From the NCBI GenBank assembly GCA_017650905.1, contig JAGCDZ010000097.1, positions 1 through 51,242 on the forward strand: DNA of 51,242 nt, read 5' to 3'. A program made the translations under genes and the position numbers. This stretch comes from Prevotella sp. Its GTDB lineage: Bacteria > Bacteroidota > Bacteroidia > Bacteroidales > Bacteroidaceae. Position 1 is the first letter of the stretch. Every line of letters starts with the position of its first letter. Under the pieces are notes generated by a model that was not told where the DNA came from, ran no database searches, and was given only the letters and a program-made list of their open reading frames with translations. Below are positions 11,178 to 20,215 of this stretch, piece after piece.

Positions 11178-12278
11178 TCAACGGGCCAGGGCAATGTTGT
11201 AATTGAGATAGCGAGGATTACCGGTGACGTCTTCAAGCACTTTGACGAAAGGCGGGAAATTGATGGTTTCCTGCTGGGCGATGCCCTTGGTCTCCATCAT
11301 CACAAGGCCTGCTGACGGCGAGAGGAAAGTGTCGAGTTCGAAGAACTGGCCCTTCCAGATAAAGCTATGGCGACGCTTGCGGATGGTGACGCGATAAGGA
11401 TCGGCCTGCTGGAGCATCTGCTCGTAGAGGTTGTTGTCAATCTGACGCTCCGTCTCGATGTCCTCGGTCTCAGAGATACGTTTTTTGGAGCGATGGACGT
11501 TGACCACCTTGCCACCACTGAATACCCTACGGCGTAAGCGCACCTCACAGCCTGGCTCGGCCACGAGGTAGGTCTGGGTGATCTCGCTCTCAGAGCACTC
11601 GGGAATCTCGCCTACAATCTCCACACGGAAGATCCGCTCCTCCTGAACAGGCTGCGGCAGGCCGACAACCTTCGAAATCTCCTTGAGCACACGGTTCAAC
11701 TTATTCTCGAAGTCATCGTGATTGTTGATGACACGCAGATGGGGATGGCCTGTCCATGCCTTGATGACCTTCTTATCGAGCTCACGCGCGATGCGCAGAC
11801 CCTCTTCGTTAGCTTGTTCATAGCGGGTGGCATTCGTGGCGGTGGTATAATACTGCTCAGCACCATCAGCCGCACTCACCAGGTGGAGCACAGCATCGTA
11901 GCGTTCCAACAGTTCGTTGGGGTTAGTGCCTGCCATCGCTGTAATCTCCAGCCACTCCTCAGGTTTGATATAAGCCGAGATATCCATCGTTCCGCGGTCA
12001 CAAACGATAAGCACGGGCTTGGTGCATACCTCTGCCAGCGTGCAGAACTGATCCTCGAGGGCCAGCTGTGTCTCAAGAATGGCACGTTCGCCCTGATAGT
12101 AGAGGTCGCGATTGGGCGTGAGGTAGTTCCAGCCCGCTGTGCTATAGATGGTGGGCACCTCAGGCACATTAAACACTTTATAACCGAATCCGGAGAAATA
12201 TTCCGTGATTTTCACTAAGGCTGTGGTCTTTCCGGCACAAGGACCACCTGTTAGAACGATTTTCTTAATATCAGGCAT
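11178..12278 (-). CDS. AAA-type NTPase fused to a CYTH-like domain
   Basis: The 366-residue protein has an N-terminal P-loop (GGPCAGKT, residues 11-18) in a NadR/thymidylate-kinase-like fold (about 1-190) and a C-terminal domain rich in alternating charged strands (EVRLRRRVFSGG, RVTIRKRRH, FELDTF), matching a CYTH-type triphosphate tunnel. This arrangement is that of the Ttd14 family first named in flies. The usual CYTH ExExK entry motif is weak here (FRVEIVGEIPE). The ATG at 12278 is chosen because MPDIKKIVLTGGP begins at the expected place before the P-loop. Likely an NTP-dependent kinase acting on, or sensing, a phosphate compound; the substrate is unknown. Confidence 0.78.
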   Translation of the reverse strand: MPDIKKIVLTGGPCAGKTTALVKITEYFSGFGYKVFNVPEVPTIYSTAGWNYLTPNRDLYYQGERAILETQLALEDQFCTLAEVCTKPVLIVCDRGTMDISAYIKPEEWLEITAMAGTNPNELLERYDAVLHLVSAADGAEQYYTTATNATRYEQANEEGLRIARELDKKVIKAWTGHPHLRVINNHDDFENKLNRVLKEISKVVGLPQPVQEERIFRVEIVGEIPECSESEITQTYLVAEPGCEVRLRRRVFSGGKVVNVHRSKKRISETEDIETERQIDNNLYEQMLQQADPYRVTIRKRRHSFIWKGQFFELDTFLSPSAGLVMMETKGIAQQETINFPPFVKVLEDVTGNPRYLNYNIALAR

Positions 12279-12303
12279 AGTAATTGGAGTATTCTGAATA
12301 ATA

Positions 12304-13710
12304 TTAAAAACAATAGAGTTCGAGCCAAAGGATGGCAAAGCCGACGAGCCATCCAGCCAAAACCTTGGGCGAGATGTTCTTCAGATACCAGCCCAGCTTG
12401 ACATGCTCCATCTTCATCAGCGCGATGCCGCTGGTAGAGCCCACTGACAATAAGCAACCTCCTACGGCTGTTGAGAAAGCGATGACCAGCCAATAGGCAC
12501 CATTAACTGCAAAGTTGCTCATATAATCGGCATCGGCCCAACGGTTTAACTGGTGATACTCCAATACCGGATAGAGCGAGATGTCGCTGATGGCAATGGT
12601 GAATGTATCCACCAGACTGGAGAGAAGACCAGAAATCGCACCAACAATCCAGATGTTATGAATGTTGTAGTCAATCCAGGCAGAGACATCGCCAAAGACG
12701 CCCGTCTCCATCACCACACCCATGCCAAGCATGATGCCCATGACGAAAAGCATCTGCTGGATGGCACCGTATTTCAGGGCTTGCGGCATACGACGCTCAG
12801 ACATGCGATCAGACAGCATCAACTTATGATTGAAGGCCTCGTTGACCACCCACAGAACACTCAACACACAAAGGGCACCGAGGAACGGGGGAAGTTTGGT
12901 GATATTATGGAAGGTGGGAATAAACCACAGTCCACCGATGCCCACAAAGAGCATCATGATACGCTGCCAAGGTTTCAGATTGGTTTCATCGCCACGATAA
13001 GGCATCGGCGACCACTGGGTATCGAGGCTCTCAGGCAACTGGATATTGATCATGATGGTAGGTATCACCCACGCCAGGATAGCAGGCAAGGCCAGATAGG
13101 CCGAGAAGTGTGTGGCTGTGACAGCCCCATTGCCCCATAGCAGCAGGCCCGTAGGATCACCTATCACCGTGAAGCAGCCACCACAACAGGCGGCTATCAC
13201 AATGGCACTGCCGATGAGCATCCGCTGACGACGGTTCTGAACTATACCACGCATAATGACCAGCATCATCGTAGCTGTCGTAAGGTTGTCGAGGTTGGCG
13301 GAGATGATGAAGGTGGCAATAGTGATGGTCCAAAGGAGTCGTTTGGGGTTATGCGTCTTGATCCATTTCTGGACGAAATCGAAGCAGCCGTTATTGTCGA
13401 GGATCTCGATGATAGTCATCGTAGCCAGCAGGAACATGACGATACTGGCCGCACGACCCACATAATTCAGGAAGATCTCATTGCAAATGTAGATTTTCAC
13501 AGCACTGCTCGAAGGTTCCTCTCCAGCCAGATAGTCGGCATATTCATGCGGATGTTGCGACATCACATAGTCGGCTCCCCAACAGACATAAAGCACCCAG
13601 CCCACCGTGCCCAAAAACATGGCAATAGCGGCCTTGTTAACACCCGTCAGATGACCTGTCGCAATCAGCAGATATCCACAGATTAATAATATGACAATGA
13701 TGAGTGTCAT
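12304..13710 (-). CDS. NhaD/SLC13-ArsB-superfamily sodium:proton antiporter-like protein
   Basis: The 468-residue polytopic protein has about 11-12 membrane helices. ANLDNLTTATMM and IGDPTG are typical NhaD-family elements of the ion-transporter superfamily. In the second symmetric half, where NhaD proteins usually have VDNVP, this protein has VDTFTIAISD, so the ion specificity may differ. It is the first gene of a four-gene operon with a well-formed promoter; the AAA-CYTH gene follows after 25 bases. Confidence 0.82.
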   Translation of the reverse strand: MTLIIVILLICGYLLIATGHLTGVNKAAIAMFLGTVGWVLYVCWGADYVMSQHPHEYADYLAGEEPSSSAVKIYICNEIFLNYVGRAASIVMFLLATMTIIEILDNNGCFDFVQKWIKTHNPKRLLWTITIATFIISANLDNLTTATMMLVIMRGIVQNRRQRMLIGSAIVIAACCGGCFTVIGDPTGLLLWGNGAVTATHFSAYLALPAILAWVIPTIMINIQLPESLDTQWSPMPYRGDETNLKPWQRIMMLFVGIGGLWFIPTFHNITKLPPFLGALCVLSVLWVVNEAFNHKLMLSDRMSERRMPQALKYGAIQQMLFVMGIMLGMGVVMETGVFGDVSAWIDYNIHNIWIVGAISGLLSSLVDTFTIAISDISLYPVLEYHQLNRWADADYMSNFAVNGAYWLVIAFSTAVGGCLLSVGSTSGIALMKMEHVKLGWYLKNISPKVLAGWLVGFAILWLELYCF

Positions 13711-13732
13711 TTGTTATTAATGCTTTCGGGCA

Positions 13733-13764
13733 CAAAAGTACAAAGAAAAATAGAAACCTCCAAA
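13733..13764 (-). promoter_or_regulatory. Promoter of the antiporter operon
   Basis: On the minus strand TTTG, a 20-base spacer and TACTTTTG match the Bacteroidota -33/-7 consensus exactly. The -7 element ends 23 bases before the ATG at 13710. Confidence 0.8.
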
Positions 13765-13859
13765 CAATTTTGGAGAAATTTAGGAGAATAGGGAGACAAG
13801 GAGTTCAAGGAGTTCTTACGTCCCTTCTGTAGTATGCGAGCAGAGCACGAGCAAGGGGT

Positions 13860-15206
13860 TCAAGACAATAGTTCAAGTCTTAGAACTGTTTTTGTGGAGG
13901 GGGTGATACGGAAAGGATGGGCAGAGCGATGGCCGACGAGCCAAAGAATCTGACCGCTGGCATCAGTAATTACCATCTGACTGCGCTTGGCCCAAAGGCT
14001 CACTTTTTTGTCGGTGAAATAGTCGCTCACCAGCTTCGAGCCGCTCATACCAAAGGGCACGAAACGATCGCCAGATTGGATGGTCCGAACGGTTAAAGGA
14101 AATTCCACCTTTTCTTTATCAATTGTGATACAATTATCTGATTTTGAAATCTCTATGTTATTTGAGAAAGCAATCCTAAATTTCGTATTCTCCTGATAGT
14201 TGTAAACACCTTCCTCAGGAATCTTCATCGGCAATGCAGGCTGATATGGGGGCGCGACGACCAATGTTTCACGGTCGATATAAAGTACATGGGACGCACT
14301 ACTGAAGGTCTTGCCGGAGGGTGCATCAAGGCTTTCAGCAATTTGCAGAATCTGTGAGGAGGTAAAGCCGAAAGGTCGCAGCCATTCAAAGAGGAAACAC
14401 TCAGAGGAAGGCAGATTCCGAAGATCAGCCAAATTGACAGCTTCTGCCTCACGATGATCAGCAGAACCGAGAGAGGGTTGTAACTTTGTTACAATTTGGG
14501 AAAGTTCTGATTTGACTGCATCGTCAAACACCTTCTCCACCTCTTTAATATAAGCAGCCGTTTTAGCGATATTCTCCGATGATTTCGACAAAATCTGCTG
14601 CATCAGCGGAATCAGATGGAGACGAATCTTATTTCGGAGGATATCATCGATGGCATTGGTAGAGTCTGTGACATAGGTCTGGCCGATGGAATGGAGGAAT
14701 TCTTCGATCTCCATCCGGCTTACACCCAAGAGCGGACGTACGATGGCGCCATTCTTAGGACGGATACCTGTTAAGCCGTGAATGCCAGTGCCGTTCATCA
14801 GGTTCATCAGCAAGGTCTCTACCGCATCGTCACGATGATGCGCCACACAGATGGTATCGGCACCGATGTCCTGACGCAGCTGCTCGAAATAACGGTATCT
14901 GAGTTCACGGGCTGCCATCTCGATGCTCACTTTATGAAGGGAGGCATACTCCTTCGTATCGAAATGAACCCGATGGATTGGGATGTTTTGCTCTGCACAT
15001 AGCTGGCAGACGAAGACCTCATCGCGGTCCGACTCCTCACCGCGAAGATGGAAATTACAATGGGCAGCCTCAATGTGATAACCTAACTGCTTCAACACCA
15101 GCAGAAGCGCCACACTATCGGCACCACCGCTTAGTGCCACGATGTGAAGACCATCGCGTGAAAGAAGCTGATGCCTCCCGATGAAATCGGCAACTTTACT
15201 CAACAT
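13860..15206 (-). CDS. tilS: tRNA(Ile)-lysidine synthetase
   Basis: TilS attaches lysine to C34 of the tRNA(Ile) that reads AUA codons, and is essential in most bacteria. The PP-loop SGGADS is at residues 26-31, followed by the family blocks HCNFHLRGEESDRDEVF and VAHHRDDAVETLLMNL. At 448 residues it includes the C-terminal substrate-binding domains (SLWAKRSQM, SAHPFRI). It overlaps the preceding methyltransferase gene by 11 bases, so the two are likely co-translated. Confidence 0.96.
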   Translation of the reverse strand: MLSKVADFIGRHQLLSRDGLHIVALSGGADSVALLLVLKQLGYHIEAAHCNFHLRGEESDRDEVFVCQLCAEQNIPIHRVHFDTKEYASLHKVSIEMAARELRYRYFEQLRQDIGADTICVAHHRDDAVETLLMNLMNGTGIHGLTGIRPKNGAIVRPLLGVSRMEIEEFLHSIGQTYVTDSTNAIDDILRNKIRLHLIPLMQQILSKSSENIAKTAAYIKEVEKVFDDAVKSELSQIVTKLQPSLGSADHREAEAVNLADLRNLPSSECFLFEWLRPFGFTSSQILQIAESLDAPSGKTFSSASHVLYIDRETLVVAPPYQPALPMKIPEEGVYNYQENTKFRIAFSNNIEISKSDNCITIDKEKVEFPLTVRTIQSGDRFVPFGMSGSKLVSDYFTDKKVSLWAKRSQMVITDASGQILWLVGHRSAHPFRITPSTKTVLRLELLS

Positions 15207-16368
15207 AGAGCACCAGACCTTTCAGATACTCGCCTTCGGGATGATAGATATTGATGGGATGATCAGCCGGCTGATGCAACTGATGGAGGATGCGCACCTT
15301 TCGCCCTGCCTGGGCAGCAGCTGTAAAGACAGCATTGCGGAAATGATCCTTGGTGACCACCTGTGAACAACTGAAGGTGAAGAGGATACCACCCGGCTGA
15401 ATAATCTGGAACGCCTTGTTGTTCAGACGGGTATAGCCTTTCAGGGCATTGTGCAGCGCCCCCCGATGCTTGGCAAAGGCTGGCGGATCGAGAATAATCA
15501 AATCGTATTGACGGTCGGCGCCTTCCAGATACTTGAAGGCATCTTCACAGAAAGCCTGATGACGCGCATCACCAGGGAAATTCAACTGTACATTGCGGTT
15601 TGTCAGCTCTATGGCCTTCGCACTGCTATCGACAGAATGAACGAGCTTTGCCCCACCCCGCATGGCATAGAACGAGAAACCACCCGTGTAGCAGAACATA
15701 TTGAGCACCTTCTTATCCTTGGCATATTTTTCAAGTAGCGAACGGTTCTCACGCTGGTCTACGAAGAAGCCCGTCTTCTGGCCACGCAGCCAGTCTACAT
15801 AGAACATCAGCCCATTCTCGACAGCCGTATTGTCGCCGCCACCACCGATGATAAACCCGTTTTCCATCTCGTCCATAAAGGGCAAAGTGGTCTCGCTCTT
15901 ATAATAGACATTCTCGATGCGGCCTTGCATCACTCTCTGTAACTGCTCGGCAATGCTCACACGAGAAAGATGCATACCGATGCTATGTGCCTGCATCACA
16001 GCCGTCTGACCATAAATATCGATTACCAGTCCTGGCAGGTTGTCACCCTCGCCATGAACCAACCGGTAGGTGTTATTCTCGGGATTATCAGCCAATCCGA
16101 TGGCAATACGCATATTCAGAGTCGACAACAGACGGGAATACCAGAATTCATCGTCGATTTCCACATCACGGAACGACAACACACGCACAGCAATGGAGCC
16201 TTTCTGATAATGTCCGACAGCGATGAAACGGCCCTCAGAATTTAAGACGCGCACCAAGTCGCCATCTTTCAAGCCCTCGTCAGCCGACTGAATGGCACCG
16301 GAGAAGACCCAGGGATGGAAACGCAGCAAGCTTTCTTCCTTACCTCTTTTGAGCAGCAAGTTCTTCAT
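15196..16368 (-). CDS. rlmI: Class I rRNA methyltransferase (RlmI-like, COG1092)
   Basis: An S-adenosylmethionine-dependent enzyme predicted to methylate a cytosine in 23S rRNA. An N-terminal PUA domain (MKNLLLKRGKEESLLRFHPWV) is followed by an EEHxxF-like linker and the Rossmann methyltransferase domain with LNMFCYTGGFSFYA, the catalytic DPPAFAK and FSCSQ, where the Cys would be the m5C nucleophile. The length of 390 residues is normal. It overlaps the RNase D-like gene by 29 bases and tilS by 11, making a compact RNA-processing operon. Confidence 0.9.
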   Translation of the reverse strand: MKNLLLKRGKEESLLRFHPWVFSGAIQSADEGLKDGDLVRVLNSEGRFIAVGHYQKGSIAVRVLSFRDVEIDDEFWYSRLLSTLNMRIAIGLADNPENNTYRLVHGEGDNLPGLVIDIYGQTAVMQAHSIGMHLSRVSIAEQLQRVMQGRIENVYYKSETTLPFMDEMENGFIIGGGGDNTAVENGLMFYVDWLRGQKTGFFVDQRENRSLLEKYAKDKKVLNMFCYTGGFSFYAMRGGAKLVHSVDSSAKAIELTNRNVQLNFPGDARHQAFCEDAFKYLEGADRQYDLIILDPPAFAKHRGALHNALKGYTRLNNKAFQIIQPGGILFTFSCSQVVTKDHFRNAVFTAAAQAGRKVRILHQLHQPADHPINIYHPEGEYLKGLVLYVE

Positions 16369-17017
16369 ATAACTTAAAATCTTCTTCTATCTCTAACTCT
16401 GTCTGCTCATCAATGAGCTCATAATCCCCGCTTTCTTTAAGCCTGATCAGTTCTTCATATAGACGGATACAGGCCCACGCATCGATGGCAGCATAGGTCA
16501 TCTGCTTTTCCTGAAGCACGTCGCGCTCCCAGTTAGAGAGGCGATCTGCCTTGCTGATACGCTCACCGAAAAGATTGGCATACAACTTCTGAAGACTGAG
16601 ATCTTCGATGCCAATATCGCGCATATGGTGCTGCAGATCAATGAAATTACCTGGTTCAAACGGTCCCAATTCATGCAGGGAATGGATGTCATCATGCCAT
16701 GAAAGCCCTACCTTGGGCACCTTGGTATCTTCCAAGAATCTGACGATGGCAGGTGACATGCCCAGATAATTCAGACGGAATAAAAAGCAATTATGGTGAG
16801 TGGCCACTTGAAGCAGCGAACATTTGTAATGCTGGTTCTTGGTAAACGAAGGCCGCGTCTCAGTATCTACCCCCAAAATGGGCATAGACAACAGGTAATC
16901 GACTGCTTTTTCGGCTTCGTATGGAGAGGTCACCACGATGATTTTACCATTGTAAACCACCCTGGGCAAATCCTCCAGCCAAGCTTTATTAAACCTATTA
17001 TAGATTATTTTTTTCAT
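16340..17017 (-). CDS. RNase D-like 3'-5' exonuclease
   Basis: A DEDD-type exonuclease domain alone (225 residues). The first acidic pair is in GVDTETRPSF (Asp51, Glu53), the middle Asp is in LSWHDDIHSL, and the last in YAAIDAWACIRLYEEL. The HRDC domains of E. coli RNase D are absent, as is usual in the short Bacteroidota proteins. The ATG at 17017 is used; an upstream TTG at 17029 falls inside the promoter element and is rejected. Confidence 0.88.
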   Translation of the reverse strand: MKKIIYNRFNKAWLEDLPRVVYNGKIIVVTSPYEAEKAVDYLLSMPILGVDTETRPSFTKNQHYKCSLLQVATHHNCFLFRLNYLGMSPAIVRFLEDTKVPKVGLSWHDDIHSLHELGPFEPGNFIDLQHHMRDIGIEDLSLQKLYANLFGERISKADRLSNWERDVLQEKQMTYAAIDAWACIRLYEELIRLKESGDYELIDEQTELEIEEDFKLYEELAAQKR

Positions 17018-17026
17018 TATCAGGTG

Positions 17027-17034
17027 CAAAATTA
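17027..17034 (-). promoter_or_regulatory. -7 element of the RNase D-RlmI-TilS operon
   Basis: TAATTTTG on the minus strand matches TAnnTTTG and ends only 9 bases before the ATG at 17017, implying a very short leader. No clear -33 TTTG is visible at the right spacing. Confidence 0.6.
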
Positions 17035-17078
17035 CATAAAAAATCGGGAAAAAATGATGAAATGTGAGTTTTTTACTA

Positions 17079-17086
17079 TACTTTTG
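17079..17086 (+). promoter_or_regulatory. -7 element of ftsK
   Basis: TACTTTTG matches TAnnTTTG and ends 27 bases before the ATG at 17114. It is divergent from the RNase D promoter 45 bases away. Confidence 0.6.
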
Positions 17087-17113
17087 CAGAAAAAATTTGG
17101 AAGCATTCGAATT

Positions 17114-19573
17114 ATGGTTAAGAAAAAGCGGGAAAAGAAGGAGAATCGTCCATCCGGATTCTTAGATATATTAGGTTTTAAAAATTTCTTTGCGAATGAG
17201 AAGTTAGGCTTTCTCCTGGGCATCTTATTGTTCCTCGTAGCCGGCTATCTCACATTGGCATTCATCTCCTATTTCACAACGGGCGCTGCCGATCAGAGTA
17301 TGATTGAGGCACCTCGTGAGGGTGAGATTCTGAACGAGCACCATGAGTTCAGCAACACCTGTGGCAGTGTGGGTGCTTATGCGGCTTGGTATTTCATTAA
17401 GCGCAGTTTTGGACTCTCCGCCTTTTTCATCCCTATTTTCCTGTTTCTGGTGAGTATTCACCTTATCAAGGCCTATCGCGTCAACCTGCTGAAATGGTTC
17501 ATGGCGCTGATGATTCTGATGATTTGGAGTTCCGTGACGTTCTCCAAGTTCCTGTCGCCCTTTTTCAATGATGCCTGCTATAACCCCGGTGGTGATCACG
17601 GTCTATATATCCAACAGGCTATAGAGAACCTGCTTGGTGCCCCTGGCCTAACAGCCATCTTAGCGCTGACGGCCATCGCTTTCCTTACATATCTGAGTGC
17701 TGAGACGATCTTCGTTATCCGCAAAATCCTTAACCCTTCAAAGATTTTCGACAAGGTAAAGTTTAAGATTACCAACAATGATCCCAACGAGCCGAAGGAT
17801 TCTTATGAAAACCAGATTCTGACCGAAGAAGACCCCACCACATTCGATGATCCCGCTCCACAGAGAGTGGAGTTTTCTGACAATGGCAAGGCTACCATCA
17901 TTGATGATGGCTATACACCGGACACACCCGTCACACCTGTGGTGAAACCACGCATTAAGCCTGCTGATGAGGTTGACATGAAGGTAGAGATAGCCAAGGG
18001 TGACGATGAAACGGCCGATTCTGATATTCTCGGCATTTTAGAAGCCGAAGGTCCTTTCGATCCTAAGAAAGATCTGGAGAACTATCGTTACCCCACTCTT
18101 GACTTGCTGAAAAAATACGATAACGACGGTAAACCTTATATTGATATGGCTGAGCAGACTGCCAATAAGAACCGCATCGTTGATGTACTGCGCACCTTTG
18201 GTGTGGAGATTTCGAGTATCAAAGCAACAGTCGGTCCTACCATCACCCTTTACGAGATTACCCTCGCTCCTGGCGTGCGTATCACCAAGATCCGCTCCTT
18301 AGAGGATGATATTGCACTGAGTCTCTCAGCCTTAGGTATCCGTATTATTGCGCCGATGCCTGGTAGAGGAACGGTAGGTATCGAGGTACCAAATGCCAAG
18401 CCTTCGATCGTTTCGATGGAATCAATCCTTAATTCGAAAAAGTTCCAGGAGAGTCAGATGGAATTACCCTGTGCTGTGGGTAAAACCATCACCAACGAGG
18501 TCTTTATGTTCGACTTGGCTAAGGCGCCACACCTTTTAGTAGCAGGTGCAACTGGTCAGGGTAAGTCTGTCGGACTGAATGCCATCATCACCTCTTTATT
18601 ATATAAGAAGCATCCCGCAGAGTTGAAGATTGTGCTCGTTGACCCCAAGAAGGTGGAGTTCTCAATCTATAACCCACTGATCAATCACTTCCTGGCCAAG
18701 GTGCCCGATGAGGATGCTGATCCTATTATCACTGATGTAACCAAGGTGGTGCGCACGCTGAATTCCCTCTGTAAACTGATGGACACACGTTACGACCTGT
18801 TGAAAGAGGTCCGCGCAAAGAACATCAAGGAGTACAACAAGAAATTCATCGACCGTAAGATTCCACCACGCGGTGGACACGGCTATATGCCTTACATAGT
18901 TGTTATTATCGACGAGTTCGGTGATCTGATTATGACGGCTGGTAAGGAAATCGAAATGCCGATAGCTCGTATTGCCCAGTTGGCGCGTGCTGTTGGTATC
19001 CATATGATTATTGCCACCCAACGTCCTACGACGACTATTATCACTGGTAATATCAAAGCAAACTTCCCCGCCCGTATCGCCTTCAAGGTGAGTGCCGGCA
19101 TTGACTCGAAGACCATTCTCGACCGTACAGGTGCCCAGCAACTGATTGGAAAGGGCGATATGCTCTATCTCGGTGGTGCAGAACCCATCCGTATACAGTG
19201 TGCCTTCGTCGACACGCCTGAGGTGGAGCGCATCAATGAGTTCATCGCTGCACAGCAGAGCTATAACATGCCATTCGAACTGCCTGAACCCGATACGCCT
19301 GAGGCAGACTTCGGCGATGGTGGCGATAAGGATGTGGATATGCAGCATCTTGATCCTCTCTTTGAAGATGCTGCACGTCTGATCGTCATCAACCAGAGCG
19401 GTTCCACCTCGCTTATCCAGCGAAAGTTTGCCATCGGCTATAACCGTGCAGGTCGCTTGATGGATCAGTTAGAGAAAGCCGGAGTCGTAGGTGCCGCGAT
19501 GGGCTCGAAGCCTCGTGAGGTGATGATCCAGGATGAGGTGAGCCTGAATAACCTGCTAGCCTCGATCAGATAA
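17114..19573 (+). CDS. ftsK: DNA translocase FtsK/SpoIIIE
   Basis: The membrane-anchored DNA pump that clears and segregates chromosome termini at the division septum. The 819-residue protein has about four to five N-terminal membrane helices (residues 30-200), a fairly short acidic linker and the motor domain with Walker A GATGQGKS (478-485) and Walker B VVIIDEFGDL (Asp600). The C-terminal winged-helix gamma domain (SLIQRKFAIGYNRAGRLMDQ) recognises KOPS-type sites. The ATG at 17114 (MVKKKREKKENRPSGFLDIL) is chosen; the frame is open to 16793 but only through the preceding gene region. Confidence 0.95.
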   Translation: MVKKKREKKENRPSGFLDILGFKNFFANEKLGFLLGILLFLVAGYLTLAFISYFTTGAADQSMIEAPREGEILNEHHEFSNTCGSVGAYAAWYFIKRSFGLSAFFIPIFLFLVSIHLIKAYRVNLLKWFMALMILMIWSSVTFSKFLSPFFNDACYNPGGDHGLYIQQAIENLLGAPGLTAILALTAIAFLTYLSAETIFVIRKILNPSKIFDKVKFKITNNDPNEPKDSYENQILTEEDPTTFDDPAPQRVEFSDNGKATIIDDGYTPDTPVTPVVKPRIKPADEVDMKVEIAKGDDETADSDILGILEAEGPFDPKKDLENYRYPTLDLLKKYDNDGKPYIDMAEQTANKNRIVDVLRTFGVEISSIKATVGPTITLYEITLAPGVRITKIRSLEDDIALSLSALGIRIIAPMPGRGTVGIEVPNAKPSIVSMESILNSKKFQESQMELPCAVGKTITNEVFMFDLAKAPHLLVAGATGQGKSVGLNAIITSLLYKKHPAELKIVLVDPKKVEFSIYNPLINHFLAKVPDEDADPIITDVTKVVRTLNSLCKLMDTRYDLLKEVRAKNIKEYNKKFIDRKIPPRGGHGYMPYIVVIIDEFGDLIMTAGKEIEMPIARIAQLARAVGIHMIIATQRPTTTIITGNIKANFPARIAFKVSAGIDSKTILDRTGAQQLIGKGDMLYLGGAEPIRIQCAFVDTPEVERINEFIAAQQSYNMPFELPEPDTPEADFGDGGDKDVDMQHLDPLFEDAARLIVINQSGSTSLIQRKFAIGYNRAGRLMDQLEKAGVVGAAMGSKPREVMIQDEVSLNNLLASIR

Positions 19574-19604
19574 AAACTAACTCAATCAGATAGGAACTAA
19601 TAGA
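19565..19604 (+). repeat. Two imperfect 20-bp tandem copies at the ftsK stop
   Basis: ATCAGATAAAAACTAACTCA and ATCAGATAGGAACTAATAGA follow each other. The first copy contains the ftsK stop codon, so the duplication repeats the end of the gene as untranslated sequence. Confidence 0.6.
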
Positions 19605-19615
19605 TTTATAAAGAT

Positions 19616-20215
19616 ATGAAAAAGTATGTTGCAATGATAGCCCTGCTCCTGATGTGTGCAGGGGTTCAAGCAGAGAGTGCCAAACGCATCCTCGACAAAG
19701 CCGCCGCCACCGTGAGCAATCCTGGTGGTGTGAAGGCGCACTTTCAGATGATCAGCAAACAATTTGGATCCACGAATGGTGAAATAGCCGTGAAGGGTAA
19801 CAAGTTTCACGCCACCACGCCTGATGCCACCATTTGGTTTGATGGCAAGACGCAATGGACCTATATGAAGGGCAACGACGAGGTGAACATCAGTAACCCC
19901 ACAGAAGCACAGTTACAGGCTATCAACCCCTATAACTTCATTAACATCTATAAGAAGGGCTTCAAACTGTCGGCAAAGGAAGTCAACAATTCCTATGAGG
20001 TTCACCTGGTGCCCAATAAGAAGGAACAAAAGATCCAGGAGATGTATATCATCGTCGACAAAAGCTCCTATCACCCCACTCATGTCAAGATGAAACAGAA
20101 GGACAAGTGGAGTACCATTATCATCAGCGATTTGAAGACGGCGACTCTGAGCGACGATCTTTTCCAGTTTAATTCCAAGGACTTCCCCAAGGCCGAAATC
20201 ATTGACTTAAGATGA
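19616..20215 (+). CDS. LolA-like periplasmic lipoprotein carrier
   Basis: The 199-residue protein has a signal peptide (MKKYVAMIALLLMCAGVQA) followed by a LolA-type half-barrel pattern: KAHFQMISKQFG, GEIAVKGNKFHATTPDATIWFDGKTQWTY, with C-terminal VDKSSYHPTHVKMKQKD and FQFNSKDFPKAEIIDLR. It probably moves lipoproteins or other lipids across the periplasm. It follows ftsK by 42 bases, the same gene pairing as in many Gram-negatives, and overlaps the next gene by 4 bases (ATGA). Confidence 0.85.
   Translation: MKKYVAMIALLLMCAGVQAESAKRILDKAAATVSNPGGVKAHFQMISKQFGSTNGEIAVKGNKFHATTPDATIWFDGKTQWTYMKGNDEVNISNPTEAQLQAINPYNFINIYKKGFKLSAKEVNNSYEVHLVPNKKEQKIQEMYIIVDKSSYHPTHVKMKQKDKWSTIIISDLKTATLSDDLFQFNSKDFPKAEIIDLR

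Noticed and set aside
13786-13882. AAGGAGTTC direct repeats and GTTCAAG motifs near the tilS stop as a further heptad array
   Set aside because: The spacing is not 7 bp and the motif differs from NTTCAMT; too few copies to call.
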